A stretch of 64,000 bases of DNA from Fen-1362 sp049516395 (GTDB taxonomy: Bacteria > Planctomycetota > Phycisphaerae > Sedimentisphaerales > Anaerobacaceae): contig JBEKTD010000005.1 of assembly GCA_049516395.1 (NCBI GenBank), forward strand, positions 1-64,000, given 5' to 3'. This document shows positions 33,496-43,588 of this stretch, piece by piece; positions within the stretch are counted from its first letter, which is position 1; each line of letters opens with the position of its first letter. The translations under genes and the position numbers were made by a program. A model generated the notes under the pieces. The model was given only the letters and a program-made list of their open reading frames with translations. It did not search any database and was not told the origin of the DNA.

Positions 33496-35598
33496 ATGTT
33501 CAAGCAAAGCCGTTATCTACTCTTTGCTGTTGTGCTGGCATTATCGTGCTGTATCAATAAAAATGCGCAAGGATTAGAAACAACGACACCTGCTGCTGAG
33601 AACATCAAGCTGGATAGGACGACCGAAAAAATCGCCACTGACCTTTACCTGCCGACTCTGTCGAAGCAGCCGTTGGCCCCCGCCAAGAAGGTTATAGTGG
33701 TCCCCGGAGATTATCCCACAATTCAGGCCGCTATCGATGCGGCTAAAACGAACACTGTTATTCACGTCAAACCAGGTGATTACGCAGAATCGCTGAATCT
33801 TAAAAGCGGCGTAAGCATTAAAGGGCTCGATGCAAACGGAGTTATCATCCATTGCGATGTAGTAGATGGCCCTGTAATGAAGGCTGAGGATTGTAATTCT
33901 TTGGTAATATCCGACCTGACCTTGAAACACACGGGGTTAGAAAGAATGCCTGCTGATTTTGACGGCAGGTTCCCGGTATTACTTCTGGATTCAAGCAATA
34001 TCATCGCAGCCCGGTGCAAAATACAAAACAGCGGCGGAAATGGTATTACCATAAAAGGCGGTAATAATACGATATGGGAATGTAACATCTGCAACAACAA
34101 TCATAATGGCATAAGCATTATGTGCGGGAATGTCGTGCTCGGAAAAAATAATTGCTCGTCAAACGGCTGGGACGGTATCCATTTTCACATGGCCGTTCTC
34201 GGCACGGTTTTCGGCAACATTTGTAACCGGAATATTTACCAGGGCATATATGCCAACAGCGACTGCAATGCTTTTCTTTTAGATAATACCTGCGAAGAAA
34301 ACAAGGTTAATGGCATCTATTTCAATGCCGGTGCAAAAGGCAGAATCTCTAAAAATACCTGCACGGCAAACGGTTATAGCGGAATTGCGATTTTTGGAAG
34401 CGGAACAACAGCGTTCCTCGAACAAAATGTAGCCAGTGACAACAATGCAAACGGCATATATTTCGGCGACAAGGCGGACGGCGAGGCCAGAAATAACAAA
34501 TGCAGTAAAAATAAATACCACGGGATAAGCGTCGATGATGACTGGTCAAAACCGTATATTTCCGCAAACAACTGCTTCGACAACAAAAGATGCGGTTTAT
34601 ATTTAACCCAAAGCTTCAGGGCAACGGTTTGGGCAAATGATGATATTCATAACAATGGCGAAATAAGCTATGGTGAGGCGGTTGTCCTTCTTTATGAAAA
34701 AAAATATTCAATCCTGGATTCTATCGCATCCCGGCTCAGAACTGAAAAAAGCAGATATACAAATGGAAACTGGCAGCTTCATAATTTCTATCAGGGCGTA
34801 GGCGATGGCTGGAGAGGACGACGGGATTTTTCGACGGTCAAGCCCCAGTTTGAGGAGTGGATCAAACAGCAACCCGATTCCGTAACGCCACGAATTGCCC
34901 TAGCCAAGGCGTATAAAATGCTCGCATGGGACGCCCGCGGCAGCGGTTATGCGAATGAAGTATCTGAAAAGGGCTGGGAAACATTTAAGGAAAATCTTCT
35001 AAAAGCACAGCAGATTCTTACTGAGGCCGAAGACCTCAACGCACACGACCCGGAGTTATATGAAACATGGGTGGAAATCGGAATGGGATTGAATAAAACC
35101 CATGAGGACATGAACGCGTTGTTCGAAAAAGGTATCGCCGTAGAAAGAAACTACTGGCCGCTTTACACTGCCATAGGATTTGACCTTGCACCTATCTGGC
35201 ATGGCAGGCAGGGAGAGCTTGAGGCATTCGCTAGGCGTGCCGTGGAATTAACCCACCAGGATGAAGGTCAAATTTTATATGCCAAAATTGCCCAGATGAT
35301 GGTTGGCAAAAAAAACTATGAACCCCCGCAATATAAGCAACTCGGCTTCTCTTATCAAATGCTTAAACAATCCTATCAAGATTTAATAAAACGTTATCCT
35401 GACGCAAAAGATAATTATCTGCTTAACGCATCATGCTTTCTGGCCTGCACTTATGATGACAAAGACGAAGCGAAAAATTTGCTTGTACAAATCGGCTCCA
35501 ACTGGGACAAAAGCATATGGCGGAACGAAGATATTTTCAATAAATATAAAAACTGGGTTCTCACAAAAACAGAAAGACCACCCGAACCAAACGAATAA
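33496..35598 (+). CDS. Exported right-handed beta-helix protein with helical C-terminal half
   Basis: Predicted 700 residues. Start ATG 33496 with AAGGAGG 7 bases before. Signal peptide MFKQSRYLLFAVVLALSCC; a Cys here gives an imperfect lipobox. PGDYPTIQAAIDAAKTN is the common start of pectin lyase-like folds. From about residue 70 to 400 there are PbH1 repeats with NNNHNGISI, NKVNGIYFNA, NKYHGISVDD. The second half is alpha-helical, TPR-like (PRIALAKAYKMLAW, HDPELYETWVEIGMGL). NosD-like copper or polysaccharide-binding roles are possible but unsupported. A stem-loop (33429-33470) lies upstream. Confidence 0.8.
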   Translation: MFKQSRYLLFAVVLALSCCINKNAQGLETTTPAAENIKLDRTTEKIATDLYLPTLSKQPLAPAKKVIVVPGDYPTIQAAIDAAKTNTVIHVKPGDYAESLNLKSGVSIKGLDANGVIIHCDVVDGPVMKAEDCNSLVISDLTLKHTGLERMPADFDGRFPVLLLDSSNIIAARCKIQNSGGNGITIKGGNNTIWECNICNNNHNGISIMCGNVVLGKNNCSSNGWDGIHFHMAVLGTVFGNICNRNIYQGIYANSDCNAFLLDNTCEENKVNGIYFNAGAKGRISKNTCTANGYSGIAIFGSGTTAFLEQNVASDNNANGIYFGDKADGEARNNKCSKNKYHGISVDDDWSKPYISANNCFDNKRCGLYLTQSFRATVWANDDIHNNGEISYGEAVVLLYEKKYSILDSIASRLRTEKSRYTNGNWQLHNFYQGVGDGWRGRRDFSTVKPQFEEWIKQQPDSVTPRIALAKAYKMLAWDARGSGYANEVSEKGWETFKENLLKAQQILTEAEDLNAHDPELYETWVEIGMGLNKTHEDMNALFEKGIAVERNYWPLYTAIGFDLAPIWHGRQGELEAFARRAVELTHQDEGQILYAKIAQMMVGKKNYEPPQYKQLGFSYQMLKQSYQDLIKRYPDAKDNYLLNASCFLACTYDDKDEAKNLLVQIGSNWDKSIWRNEDIFNKYKNWVLTKTERPPEPNE

Positions 35599-35648
35599 AA
35601 AAAAGTGCTTAAGCGAAACATCGAAGTTTATAAGAAAGGTAAAGTCGG

Positions 35649-38252
35649 CTATTCCAGAATCCTGACCACACCACTGTCACCATCTACCTGTATGGTCTGG
35701 CCGGTTTTGATTATTTTTGTCGCGTTGCCGACGTTTACCACGGCAGGGATGCCATATTCACGGGCAATAATGGCTCCGTGAGAAAGCAGGCCGCCCTGGT
35801 CCATAACAATCCCGGCAGCAGGAATGAAGTACGGCGTCCAGCCGGGGTCAGTGAACGGAGCAACAAGAATCTCGCCAGCTTGAACCTGCTCGTTGTCGTC
35901 GGCTCTCAGTATCACTCGTGCCTTGCCGCTAACAACGCCGGGACTTACTGCCAAACCCTTTAACTGTTGAACATCGGCATTTACTTCTTCAGGAACATAC
36001 CTGTCAGGGTCGAACTTGCCAATGATTAAATTGGGCGGTGTAATAGACTGCCATTTCTTATATTCGGCGCGACGGGCAGCGATAATATCTTTGATATCGA
36101 CTTTGGATTGATTCCGTGTCAACTGACCAAGTTCCTCCAGCTTAAGGAAGAAGACATCGTCGCTGTCCCCTATTAAAGAGCGGTTTGCCAGCTTCCGGCC
36201 GAGTTCAAGCAGCATCGAACGAACAGATGCCATAAATTTTATGAATTCGCTTTTAATGTTCTCGCGAAATGCCGAACCATACTGAGCGCGAACAAGCAGA
36301 TGGTTGAAAACGGCCCGCTTGACAGGGTTGGTGAGTTTTCGACGGCAGCTCTGCGCAAACTGTTCACGTTCAGCAGCAAGTCGCTTATAGTTTTCAAGCG
36401 GATTGGTTCTGCCCATAGAACCCAGGTAACTACGAATAAGGCCAAGAATATAATCAGGTGTTTCGGACCACCGCCGGTTATAAAGCTCAATCTCGCCGCG
36501 GCAGTGGTGTCCATGGGCCTTCATAAACCGGCTCCAGTCAATTAGAAACTCCTCACCAGAGGAGCTTTTGGTAAGCCCATCGTGCACAATGCCCCACTTG
36601 GCATTCGATTGAATCAATTCCTTAAGGATAGGGTTATCGTTGACTTTCACAGCCAGCCGCCAAAGGTCGAGACCGGCTTCTGCGTCTTCCATATTACTCA
36701 GACCAACGAGCAACCTTCCTGCACAGGATTGCTCATCGGGAAACCATCTCCTGCATACAACTTCGAGGATTGGAAAATAGGCCATCCAGTAAAACATGTG
36801 AAGTAAATTGAAACCTTTTTTCATGATTTCCTCGTTAAGTTCGGTAACGGCTCCCATCAGGCAGTCAGCCAGCCGTTCGGCGGACAAGCCGGAAATATCG
36901 AGACAGGCCCATTTTTCGTTCATCTTTCTCGCGTTGGCGAGAGTGGATTGAGATTTGCGGCGTGTATTACAGAGCGCACTGGCTATTAGCAAAGGCAATC
37001 TCAGAATGAACCTCACGCGGTTGTGCTTGATTTTGGGCAGGTCTTCTGCTGGTGTATTCTTTAGTTTTTCAAGTAGTTGGCCCAATTCCGGGTCGCTTCC
37101 GGCAAATTCGCTCCAGTCCAGGTTTCTTGTAGTCCTGAATTGCCTTATGACAACGGCCCAGAAACTGGCATTAAAGTACACCCGGCCGGCAATAAGTTCA
37201 TAGATTGGGATGTTATCTTTTATATCGATGCACAGCGAGTCAGAGGCAAAATCGACGATGTTCTCTACAAAGGACTCAAGCATCCATGATGTGGCCGGCG
37301 TCACCACATCCGGTATTACCTCCTTCGCAGCAAAACTGGTCCAGATTTGCCGGTCTTCCCAGGATTTTGTCTTCGGGATAGTGGTAATGGGTCTGGACTG
37401 AAGCAGAAAAATCTTGCCCTGGTGAATGGCCCATTCGATGTCCTGGGGGCAGCCGAATTCGCTCTCGGCTTTTATGGCAAGTTTCACAATCTTTTGGGCC
37501 GTCTGGTCGTTTATACAAGGGGCAACTATCGAACGTGAAATAACCTTTAGTCCCTTCTTATCCATAACAACACGGTAAGGAGAGACCTTGCCTGAAACCA
37601 ATGCATCGCCGAGACCGAGGCAGGCCTCGATAACAACACGATTATTATCGCCGGTAACAGGGTCAGAAGTGAAAATTACACCGGAAACATCCGCAGGAAT
37701 AAGGGACTGGACGATTACAGCCATTTCGACCTTCGAATGGTCGAAGCCATTTTTTTGCCTGTAGCTGTATGCACGCTCGGTCCATAACGAGGCCCAGCAC
37801 TTCTTTATGGCAATCAGGCAATCTTCAAGGTTAGAAATTCCAAGATATGTGTCGTAAAGGCCCGCGAAGGAATGACCGGGCAGGTCCTCTGCGGTAGCCG
37901 ATGAGCGAACTGCCAAATGGCCGGCTGCGAGAGTATTGTAATGCGATTCAATTTCAGCGGCGAGTGAATCATTCATTTTAGAATCAACGATGACCCGGCG
38001 TATCGTGTCAAGGTTCCCGGCAATGTCGAAACCTTCGGGCTTCCCGGAAGGTACACTGGTGTCATCTATAACGGCTTTCAGTGAGGGAGAATTTATATGC
38101 GTTTCATAAGCATTGGCGGCAACACAAAAAGCATCAGGGACAGGCAAGCCAAGACGTTTCAGGCGGGCAAGACCAGCCGCCTTTGCCCCAACAATTGATT
38201 GGTCGGAGTCCGTAATGCTGTCCAAAGGTATAATTAATCCATTGTGCTTCAT
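35649..38252 (-). CDS. PEP-utilising dikinase-like enzyme (PEP synthase / rifampicin phosphotransferase architecture)
   Basis: Predicted 867 residues. N-terminal PPDK ATP-grasp domain (about 1-310): VGAKAAGLARLKRLGLPVPD, LAVRSSATAEDLPGHSFAG, VIFTSDPVTGDN, DIEWAIHQGKIFLLQSRPI. Middle region of about 450 residues, helical, not like the PEP-binding TIM barrel of pyruvate phosphate dikinase. C-terminal swivelling phosphohistidine domain with GGLLSHGAIIAREYGIPAV. This length and domain order match rifampicin phosphotransferases and related substrate-unknown dikinases, in which the middle domain binds the acceptor. The acceptor here is unknown. Confidence 0.78.
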   Translation of the reverse strand: MKHNGLIIPLDSITDSDQSIVGAKAAGLARLKRLGLPVPDAFCVAANAYETHINSPSLKAVIDDTSVPSGKPEGFDIAGNLDTIRRVIVDSKMNDSLAAEIESHYNTLAAGHLAVRSSATAEDLPGHSFAGLYDTYLGISNLEDCLIAIKKCWASLWTERAYSYRQKNGFDHSKVEMAVIVQSLIPADVSGVIFTSDPVTGDNNRVVIEACLGLGDALVSGKVSPYRVVMDKKGLKVISRSIVAPCINDQTAQKIVKLAIKAESEFGCPQDIEWAIHQGKIFLLQSRPITTIPKTKSWEDRQIWTSFAAKEVIPDVVTPATSWMLESFVENIVDFASDSLCIDIKDNIPIYELIAGRVYFNASFWAVVIRQFRTTRNLDWSEFAGSDPELGQLLEKLKNTPAEDLPKIKHNRVRFILRLPLLIASALCNTRRKSQSTLANARKMNEKWACLDISGLSAERLADCLMGAVTELNEEIMKKGFNLLHMFYWMAYFPILEVVCRRWFPDEQSCAGRLLVGLSNMEDAEAGLDLWRLAVKVNDNPILKELIQSNAKWGIVHDGLTKSSSGEEFLIDWSRFMKAHGHHCRGEIELYNRRWSETPDYILGLIRSYLGSMGRTNPLENYKRLAAEREQFAQSCRRKLTNPVKRAVFNHLLVRAQYGSAFRENIKSEFIKFMASVRSMLLELGRKLANRSLIGDSDDVFFLKLEELGQLTRNQSKVDIKDIIAARRAEYKKWQSITPPNLIIGKFDPDRYVPEEVNADVQQLKGLAVSPGVVSGKARVILRADDNEQVQAGEILVAPFTDPGWTPYFIPAAGIVMDQGGLLSHGAIIAREYGIPAVVNVGNATKIIKTGQTIQVDGDSGVVRILE

Positions 38253-38440
38253 CTTCTCCGGTATCCATTATAGCACTTAAGGGCAATAACAGCAAAAGAA
38301 CAATCATGGAATTTGTTTGAGAACTTAGAGAAATTTTTCGCACTTTTTTCGTGGCGAATGGTATAAGTCTGGAATAAAATATGATGTTGAACATATAGTC
38401 AGAAAACCAGATTTGAAGATAATATTGCACGGAGGGCATT

Positions 38441-39073
38441 ATGAGCAAGGTACTTTACATCAAATCGTCACCTATGGGTAAATTATCCTATTCGATGGCT
38501 GTAGCGGATGCGTTCGTCGAGGCATACAAGAAATCGCATCCCAAAGACCAGGTAAAAACAATCGACCTGTTTTCAGCGAAGCTGCCTGAATTCGATTTTG
38601 TTGCTGCCTCCGGCAAATACAAGATAATGCGCGGCAAACCCCACAGCCCCGAAGAAAAGCAGGCGTGGGATAAAGTTGTCGCGACAATCGCTGAATTCAA
38701 GGACGCCGATAAATATGTTCTGGCTGTCCCGATGTGGAATTTCTCGATACCCTACCGGCTAAAGCAGTATATCGACGTGATTGTCCAGCCGGGGCAGACC
38801 TTTAGCGTCGATGCAACGGGCAATTACAAGGGATTAGTGACCGGAAAACCTGTCCTCGTAGTTTACGCCCGCGGCGGCGAGTATGCAAAAGGAACGCCGG
38901 CGGAACAATACGACCAGCAAAGCAAATACGTCGAGTCGATACTGCGATTTATGGGGTTCACCGATATAAGGTCGCTTATGGTTGAGCCGACGCTTGCCGG
39001 TGGGCCTGAAACAGCCGAGCAAAAGCGAAACGCCGCAATTGAAAAGGCAAAACAAATGGCCGGCGAGTTTTGA
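38441..39073 (+). CDS. azoR: FMN-dependent NADH:quinone/azo oxidoreductase
   Basis: Predicted 210 residues. Flavodoxin-like fold: VLYIKSSPMG (FMN phosphate loop), VLAVPMWNFSIPYRLKQYID and VVYARGGEY flank the flavin. The WNFSIP motif is the AzoR signature. The enzyme reduces quinones or azo dyes with two electrons and likely protects against electrophiles. GGAGG precedes the ATG. It diverges from the dikinase gene across 188 bases. Confidence 0.9.
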   Translation: MSKVLYIKSSPMGKLSYSMAVADAFVEAYKKSHPKDQVKTIDLFSAKLPEFDFVAASGKYKIMRGKPHSPEEKQAWDKVVATIAEFKDADKYVLAVPMWNFSIPYRLKQYIDVIVQPGQTFSVDATGNYKGLVTGKPVLVVYARGGEYAKGTPAEQYDQQSKYVESILRFMGFTDIRSLMVEPTLAGGPETAEQKRNAAIEKAKQMAGEF

Positions 39074-39091
39074 GCTTAAGGACTAAATATT

Positions 39092-41116
39092 TTAAGCGGT
39101 GACCAGCAGGTATGCCCTTATCAGTTCCGCGATGCTCCACGCCTGGGCAAAGCACCCTTTTGGCCTTTGTGGCTCGTTGCCGTCGAATATCTCGCAGATG
39201 CTGCCTATGCAGCCGTCGCCGGTCAGGTTGGTCAGCAATGGTCTGATGAACTTCGCCGCGTTTTTTTTGGTATCGATGCCGGAGCCGTTCACCTTCAGAT
39301 ATGCCTCTACAAACGACCCTATAAGATAAGGCCATACCGTCCCCTGGTGATAGGCGCTGTCTCGCTGCGACTGAGGCCCAGTGTATTGTCCCTGATACCT
39401 TTTGTCGTCCAGCGACAATGTTCGCAGGCCGAATGGGGTCAAAAGCTTTTCCTCGACGATACGCACCACCCCTTTTTGCTGTAACAGGGGCAGCGGCGAA
39501 AACGGCAGCGACACCGCGAATATCTGGTTAGGTCTGAGCGACGCGTCAGCCGTCCCATCAGGAAGGATACAGTCGTTCAGCCAGCCCCACGACTGGTTCC
39601 AGAACATCCTGCAGAAATTCTCCCTGACTATTTCCGCCCTTGACCGCACCATATTGAGCAGTTGACTGTCATTGCTGTCTGTCAAATACCGTGAAAGCAG
39701 CATAAGCGCGTTATACCACAATGCATTGATTTCCACGGGTTTCCCGTATCTCGGCGTAAACACAATCCCGTTGTATTTAGCGTCCATCCACGTGAGTTGC
39801 GTGCTCGCGTCGCCTGCCGTTATCAGGCCGTCGCTGTCGGCACGAATTCCGAATTGCGTCCCATGCTGATAAGAATTGATAATCGAAATAATAACAGGCA
39901 AAAGCTCCTCACGGAATGTCCGGCGGTCGCCCGAAGCATTAAAATACGCAAAGGCCGCGTTTATAAACCACAGTGACGCATCTACGCTGTTAAAGTGAGC
40001 TGTGTTGGAATAGTCATCGAATCGGCTCGGTATCATACCGTTTGAAGCTGCCCTGGCAAACGTAACAAGAACGGATTTTGCTTCCTCTAATCTGCGCGTC
40101 GCCAGCAGCAAACCCGGCAATGATATGAACGCGTCCCTGCCCCAGTCCGCAAACCACGGGAAACCCGCCAATATCGTTGACATCGCCATCTCGCCAATGT
40201 TGCGTTTTGCAACAAACTGGTCTGCCGCAAGATAAAGCGTCTCAAGTGTTTTATCGTTCTTCGCCGGCAGGATTGTATCATTGTAATGCCCGGAAAGCTG
40301 CCGTATGACCTGTTCAGTATCAGGCAAAACAAATTTATTCGCCGTAGCGGACATTGCCGGCCCACTGAGATTCGCCCATAAAACCAGTTTCATCGGCGCA
40401 TCAATACGATACCTGAAAAACCCAGGCGTAAACAAATCCTCGGTAAAATCCTGTCCCCTTTCCCTATCCGCCCTGTACAGGAATTTATACCACCACTGCG
40501 GGTCCTCTCCAAAAACCGCTTCCCGGCAGTTTATCAACAACTGGCACGAACCGGGCACGTCGTTACTAATCAGCAGTCCCTCCGCCGTCGATTGGGTCTT
40601 AATGTGCGCATCCGATTTCTGCAGCGAATGAAAATCACGCAGCCCGACAATCGGCCTAACCGTAAAATCAACCGGCTTCGGAACCTCATCGAACGAATAA
40701 ACCACCCCCACCGTATCTTCATCTCGCAGCAGGTACACCGATTTTGTCAGCTTCAGGTCACCGAGCCGGTAATGAAAATGAGCGCCGATATCCCTGCTGA
40801 ATCGCTTAAGCCGGATATACCCGTCCGGTGAAATTTTGTCCGGGAATTCCATTGTGCCCAAATGAAACACCGCGGGTCCCCAGTATATCGTCTCAAAACA
40901 GCTGGATAGCGCCATTATTCTGTTCGCCGGCGGCGTAAGCGTGCCCGTCAGCAGACCATGATACCGCCTCGTATTGCACCCGATAATTGTCGAAGAAGAA
41001 AACCCCCCTCGACTGTTGGATAGAAACCACTCCTTTTCCAGCAGATTCTCAAGCGGTATCCCCGTAGTATCAACCGAGATATTGCTGTATCTGTTTTTTT
41101 GTTGAAGCATCAGCAT
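39092..41116 (-). CDS. Glycogen debranching enzyme (amylo-alpha-1,6-glucosidase type)
   Basis: Predicted 674 residues. N-terminal domain (about 15-290) starts with NLLEKEWFLSNSRGGFSSST-like GDE_N sequence (EWFLSNSRGGFSSSTIIG); C-terminal (alpha/alpha)6 barrel (about 300-670) contains ILAGFPWFADWGRDAFISLP, the presumed active-site region with Asp, and QLTWMDAKY, HQGTVWPYLIGSFVEAYLK. This is the archaeal/bacterial GDE type that removes alpha-1,6 branches of glycogen. It ends convergent with azoR, leaving an 18-base gap. Confidence 0.9.
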   Translation of the reverse strand: MLMLQQKNRYSNISVDTTGIPLENLLEKEWFLSNSRGGFSSSTIIGCNTRRYHGLLTGTLTPPANRIMALSSCFETIYWGPAVFHLGTMEFPDKISPDGYIRLKRFSRDIGAHFHYRLGDLKLTKSVYLLRDEDTVGVVYSFDEVPKPVDFTVRPIVGLRDFHSLQKSDAHIKTQSTAEGLLISNDVPGSCQLLINCREAVFGEDPQWWYKFLYRADRERGQDFTEDLFTPGFFRYRIDAPMKLVLWANLSGPAMSATANKFVLPDTEQVIRQLSGHYNDTILPAKNDKTLETLYLAADQFVAKRNIGEMAMSTILAGFPWFADWGRDAFISLPGLLLATRRLEEAKSVLVTFARAASNGMIPSRFDDYSNTAHFNSVDASLWFINAAFAYFNASGDRRTFREELLPVIISIINSYQHGTQFGIRADSDGLITAGDASTQLTWMDAKYNGIVFTPRYGKPVEINALWYNALMLLSRYLTDSNDSQLLNMVRSRAEIVRENFCRMFWNQSWGWLNDCILPDGTADASLRPNQIFAVSLPFSPLPLLQQKGVVRIVEEKLLTPFGLRTLSLDDKRYQGQYTGPQSQRDSAYHQGTVWPYLIGSFVEAYLKVNGSGIDTKKNAAKFIRPLLTNLTGDGCIGSICEIFDGNEPQRPKGCFAQAWSIAELIRAYLLVTA

Positions 41117-41225
41117 AGTATTTCCCTGTATGATTACATCGTCCTTTGGGCCGGTTATGATTTAATCTCATTTCCGCCCTGATGAGTGTGCAATCTGCGG
41201 CAATACCCATATGAGTAGTCGAAGG

Positions 41226-41831
41226 TTACTCCAGCGGCTGGCGAGCGGTGATGGCATCTGAAAGCATACGGGAATTGGCATATTCGAGAGTAGTGCCTGT
41301 AGCGAGGCCGCGGGCGAGACGGGTGATTTTTACGCCTGTGCCCTTGAGTAGTGAACTGATATAAAGGGCGGTGCCGTCGCCTACCATATTGGGGTTGGTC
41401 GCCATAATAATCTCCTCCACCCCCCCCGCTTTAACACGTTCGACGAGCTTATCAATGGTGAGGTCAGCGGGCTCAATGCCGTCCAAGGGTGCGATATGCC
41501 CACCCAGAACGTGATAAACCCATTTGCACTGGCCTGTTTTTTCGAGGACGATAACATCCTTGGGCTGTTCAACGACGCAGATTAGGCTTTTATCGCGGCG
41601 AGTGTCGGAGCAGATTGGGCAGGTATCGGTTTCGGCGAAGTTATAGCAGGTTTTGCACTGCTTGATTTTGGTTTTGACGTCGCTAATGGCCTGAGCGAGG
41701 GCGAGGGCATCGGCAGGTTTGGATTTGAGGATATAAAAGGCCAGCCGTTCGGCGGTCTTCAAGCCAATGCCCGGAAGGCGAGCCAGTTCCTCAATCAGTT
41801 TATTAACGGTTTCAGTATAGCCAGTCGTCAT
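41226..41831 (-). CDS. recR: Recombination protein RecR
   Basis: Predicted 201 residues from ATG 41831 (MTTGYTETVNKLIEELARLP), matching the usual RecR length. Helix-hairpin-helix LPGIGLKTAERLAFYIL, Cys4 zinc finger CKTCYNFAETDTCPIC, Toprim domain with ICVVEQPKDVIVLE and YHVLGGHIAPLDGI, ending in a Walker B-like ITRLARGLATGTTLEYA. RecR loads recombinase with RecF/RecO in gap repair. Confidence 0.95.
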   Translation of the reverse strand: MTTGYTETVNKLIEELARLPGIGLKTAERLAFYILKSKPADALALAQAISDVKTKIKQCKTCYNFAETDTCPICSDTRRDKSLICVVEQPKDVIVLEKTGQCKWVYHVLGGHIAPLDGIEPADLTIDKLVERVKAGGVEEIIMATNPNMVGDGTALYISSLLKGTGVKITRLARGLATGTTLEYANSRMLSDAITARQPLE

Positions 41832-41969
41832 AAAATCCCACAAAAAGTTTTCACCACGGAGATTTTACCATGAAGACATCAGGGCATAAAGTCATTTATG
41901 ATTTATGATTGATAATTAAGCTGGTGAGCCGAACCCGAAATCTTAATCAGGTGATTCACTACGTGAGAT

Positions 41970-42959
41970 TCAAAAGAACCGTTCTGCTAATTTGTAAGTC
42001 AGCGCTGCCATCGCTGCGGAAGCCGGAATGGTTAATACCCACGCCCAGACAATCCGGCCGACCACGCCCCAGTGGACGGCGCTGAGCCGCCGCAGCGACC
42101 CCACTCCCATAATCGCTCCGGTGATAGTATGCGTGGTGCTAACCGGAATGCCGAAGGCAGTTGAAATCAGCAATGCCGAGGCGGCGCTGGATTCGGCGCA
42201 AAAGCCATCCACCGGTTTTAGTTTTGCCACTTTCTGCCCCATCGTTTTGACAATCCGCCAGCCGCCGAGCATAGTGCCGAGAGCAATAGCGGCATAGCAG
42301 AGGAGGACTACGGCTAAAGGAATATAAAATGTTTTGCCGAGCAGGCCGGCGCTGAAAAGCAAACTGGCTATAATGCCCATAGTTTTTTGCGCATCGTTTC
42401 CGCCGTGCCCGATGCTGTAGAATGCGGCCGATAAAAGCTGACCTTTTCGGAAAAAATGGTCAACCTTCTGAGGTGAGGATTTTCGGCAGGCCCAGTAAAC
42501 AATGTTGCCGAGAAACCATCCTAATAAAAGCCCCGCCACCGGCGAGACGACTATGAATGCAACCGTTTTGATAATTCCCTGCCAGACGAGGGCCTGCGGC
42601 CCTATCTTAACGAGCGCCGCGCCTATCAGCCCGCCGATGAGGGCATGAGAGGAGCTGGTCGGCAGTCCTAAATACCACGTAATCACGTTCCAACTGCAGG
42701 CACCAACGAGCGTCCCCAAAATAATCCTCTGGTCCACAATCGCAATATCGATGATACCTTTGCCTATAGTATTGGCAACATGGAGGCCAAGAAACAGAAA
42801 GGCGATAAAATTAAAAAACGCCGCCCAAAGCACGGCGTATTTGGGCCGCAGAACGCGTGTGGAGACAATCGTGGCAATAGAATTGGCCGAGTCGTGAAAG
42901 CCGTTTAGAAAATCAAAGACAAGCGCCAGAAGGATTAGAAATAAAATGCTCAACGTCAT
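41970..42959 (-). CDS. pit: Low-affinity inorganic phosphate transporter, Pit family
   Basis: Predicted 329 residues, ten or so transmembrane helices; it belongs to the short bacterial Pit type. Signatures: FLNGFHDSANSIATIVSTRVLRP at the N-terminal repeat (quoted in part as GFHDSANSIATIVSTRVL), WYLGLPTSSSHALIGGLIG, GHGGNDAQKTMGII and GIPVSTTHTITGAIMGVG. The duplicated GxxDxxN/GGNDAQ motifs bind phosphate-metal and the coupling ion. It starts 2 bases after the DUF47 gene stops, so translation is coupled. Confidence 0.94.
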   Translation of the reverse strand: MTLSILFLILLALVFDFLNGFHDSANSIATIVSTRVLRPKYAVLWAAFFNFIAFLFLGLHVANTIGKGIIDIAIVDQRIILGTLVGACSWNVITWYLGLPTSSSHALIGGLIGAALVKIGPQALVWQGIIKTVAFIVVSPVAGLLLGWFLGNIVYWACRKSSPQKVDHFFRKGQLLSAAFYSIGHGGNDAQKTMGIIASLLFSAGLLGKTFYIPLAVVLLCYAAIALGTMLGGWRIVKTMGQKVAKLKPVDGFCAESSAASALLISTAFGIPVSTTHTITGAIMGVGSLRRLSAVHWGVVGRIVWAWVLTIPASAAMAALTYKLAERFF

Positions 42960-42961
42960 AG

Positions 42962-43588
42962 TCAGGCCTGTTTGACCATAATGGAATCAACAACATGGGC
43001 TACGTCTTCGCAAACGTCCAGCACGGTTTCTGCGTCCTGATAAATATCTTTCCATTTTATCACCGCAATCGGGTCCTTCACAGTAGCAAAAAGCTCCATC
43101 AGCATCTCGTCTCGCATTGTGTCACCGACATTTTCCAGACGATTGACCTCCACACAGGCATCGAAAACCACCTTGACGTTTTTGATGTCCCGCAACCCCC
43201 CGATGGCCCGCGCCACGGCCTGTACCGACTCCTCAATTACCTTGGCAAATTCCACTAAGTTCTTGTTCACGCCGGTGATATTATAAATTCTCATCCGGTT
43301 CACAATGGTATCTATCATATCAACGATGTCATCAATTTGCATCGTAAGAGCATGGATGTCTTCCCTGTCAATCGGCGTGATGAACGTCTTATTTAACTGC
43401 TCGATAATCGTGTGTGCCACGTCGTCCGCCTGGTGCTCAATCGCCGACATCTTGCTCAGTGTGTCCTCATTCACAGAGCCCTGGGACACTACTTCTCTGA
43501 AAAAACGAGCCGCATCCACAGCGCAACTTACTTGCTTTTCAAACAACTTAAAAAAGTTGAAATCTTTTGGGAAAAACTTAGAAAACAT
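42962..43588 (-). CDS. DUF47 (PhoU-like) phosphate transport accessory protein
   Basis: Predicted 208 residues, all-helical. MFSKFFPKDFNFFKLFEKQ, EHQADDVAHTIIEQLNKTFI and TPIDREDIHALTMQIDDIVD are typical of the DUF47/TIGR00153 family, which resembles PhoU and accompanies Pit transporters. AAGGAG precedes the ATG. Upstream gene of the coupled DUF47-pit operon; probably modulates phosphate uptake. Confidence 0.92.
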   Translation of the reverse strand: MFSKFFPKDFNFFKLFEKQVSCAVDAARFFREVVSQGSVNEDTLSKMSAIEHQADDVAHTIIEQLNKTFITPIDREDIHALTMQIDDIVDMIDTIVNRMRIYNITGVNKNLVEFAKVIEESVQAVARAIGGLRDIKNVKVVFDACVEVNRLENVGDTMRDEMLMELFATVKDPIAVIKWKDIYQDAETVLDVCEDVAHVVDSIMVKQA

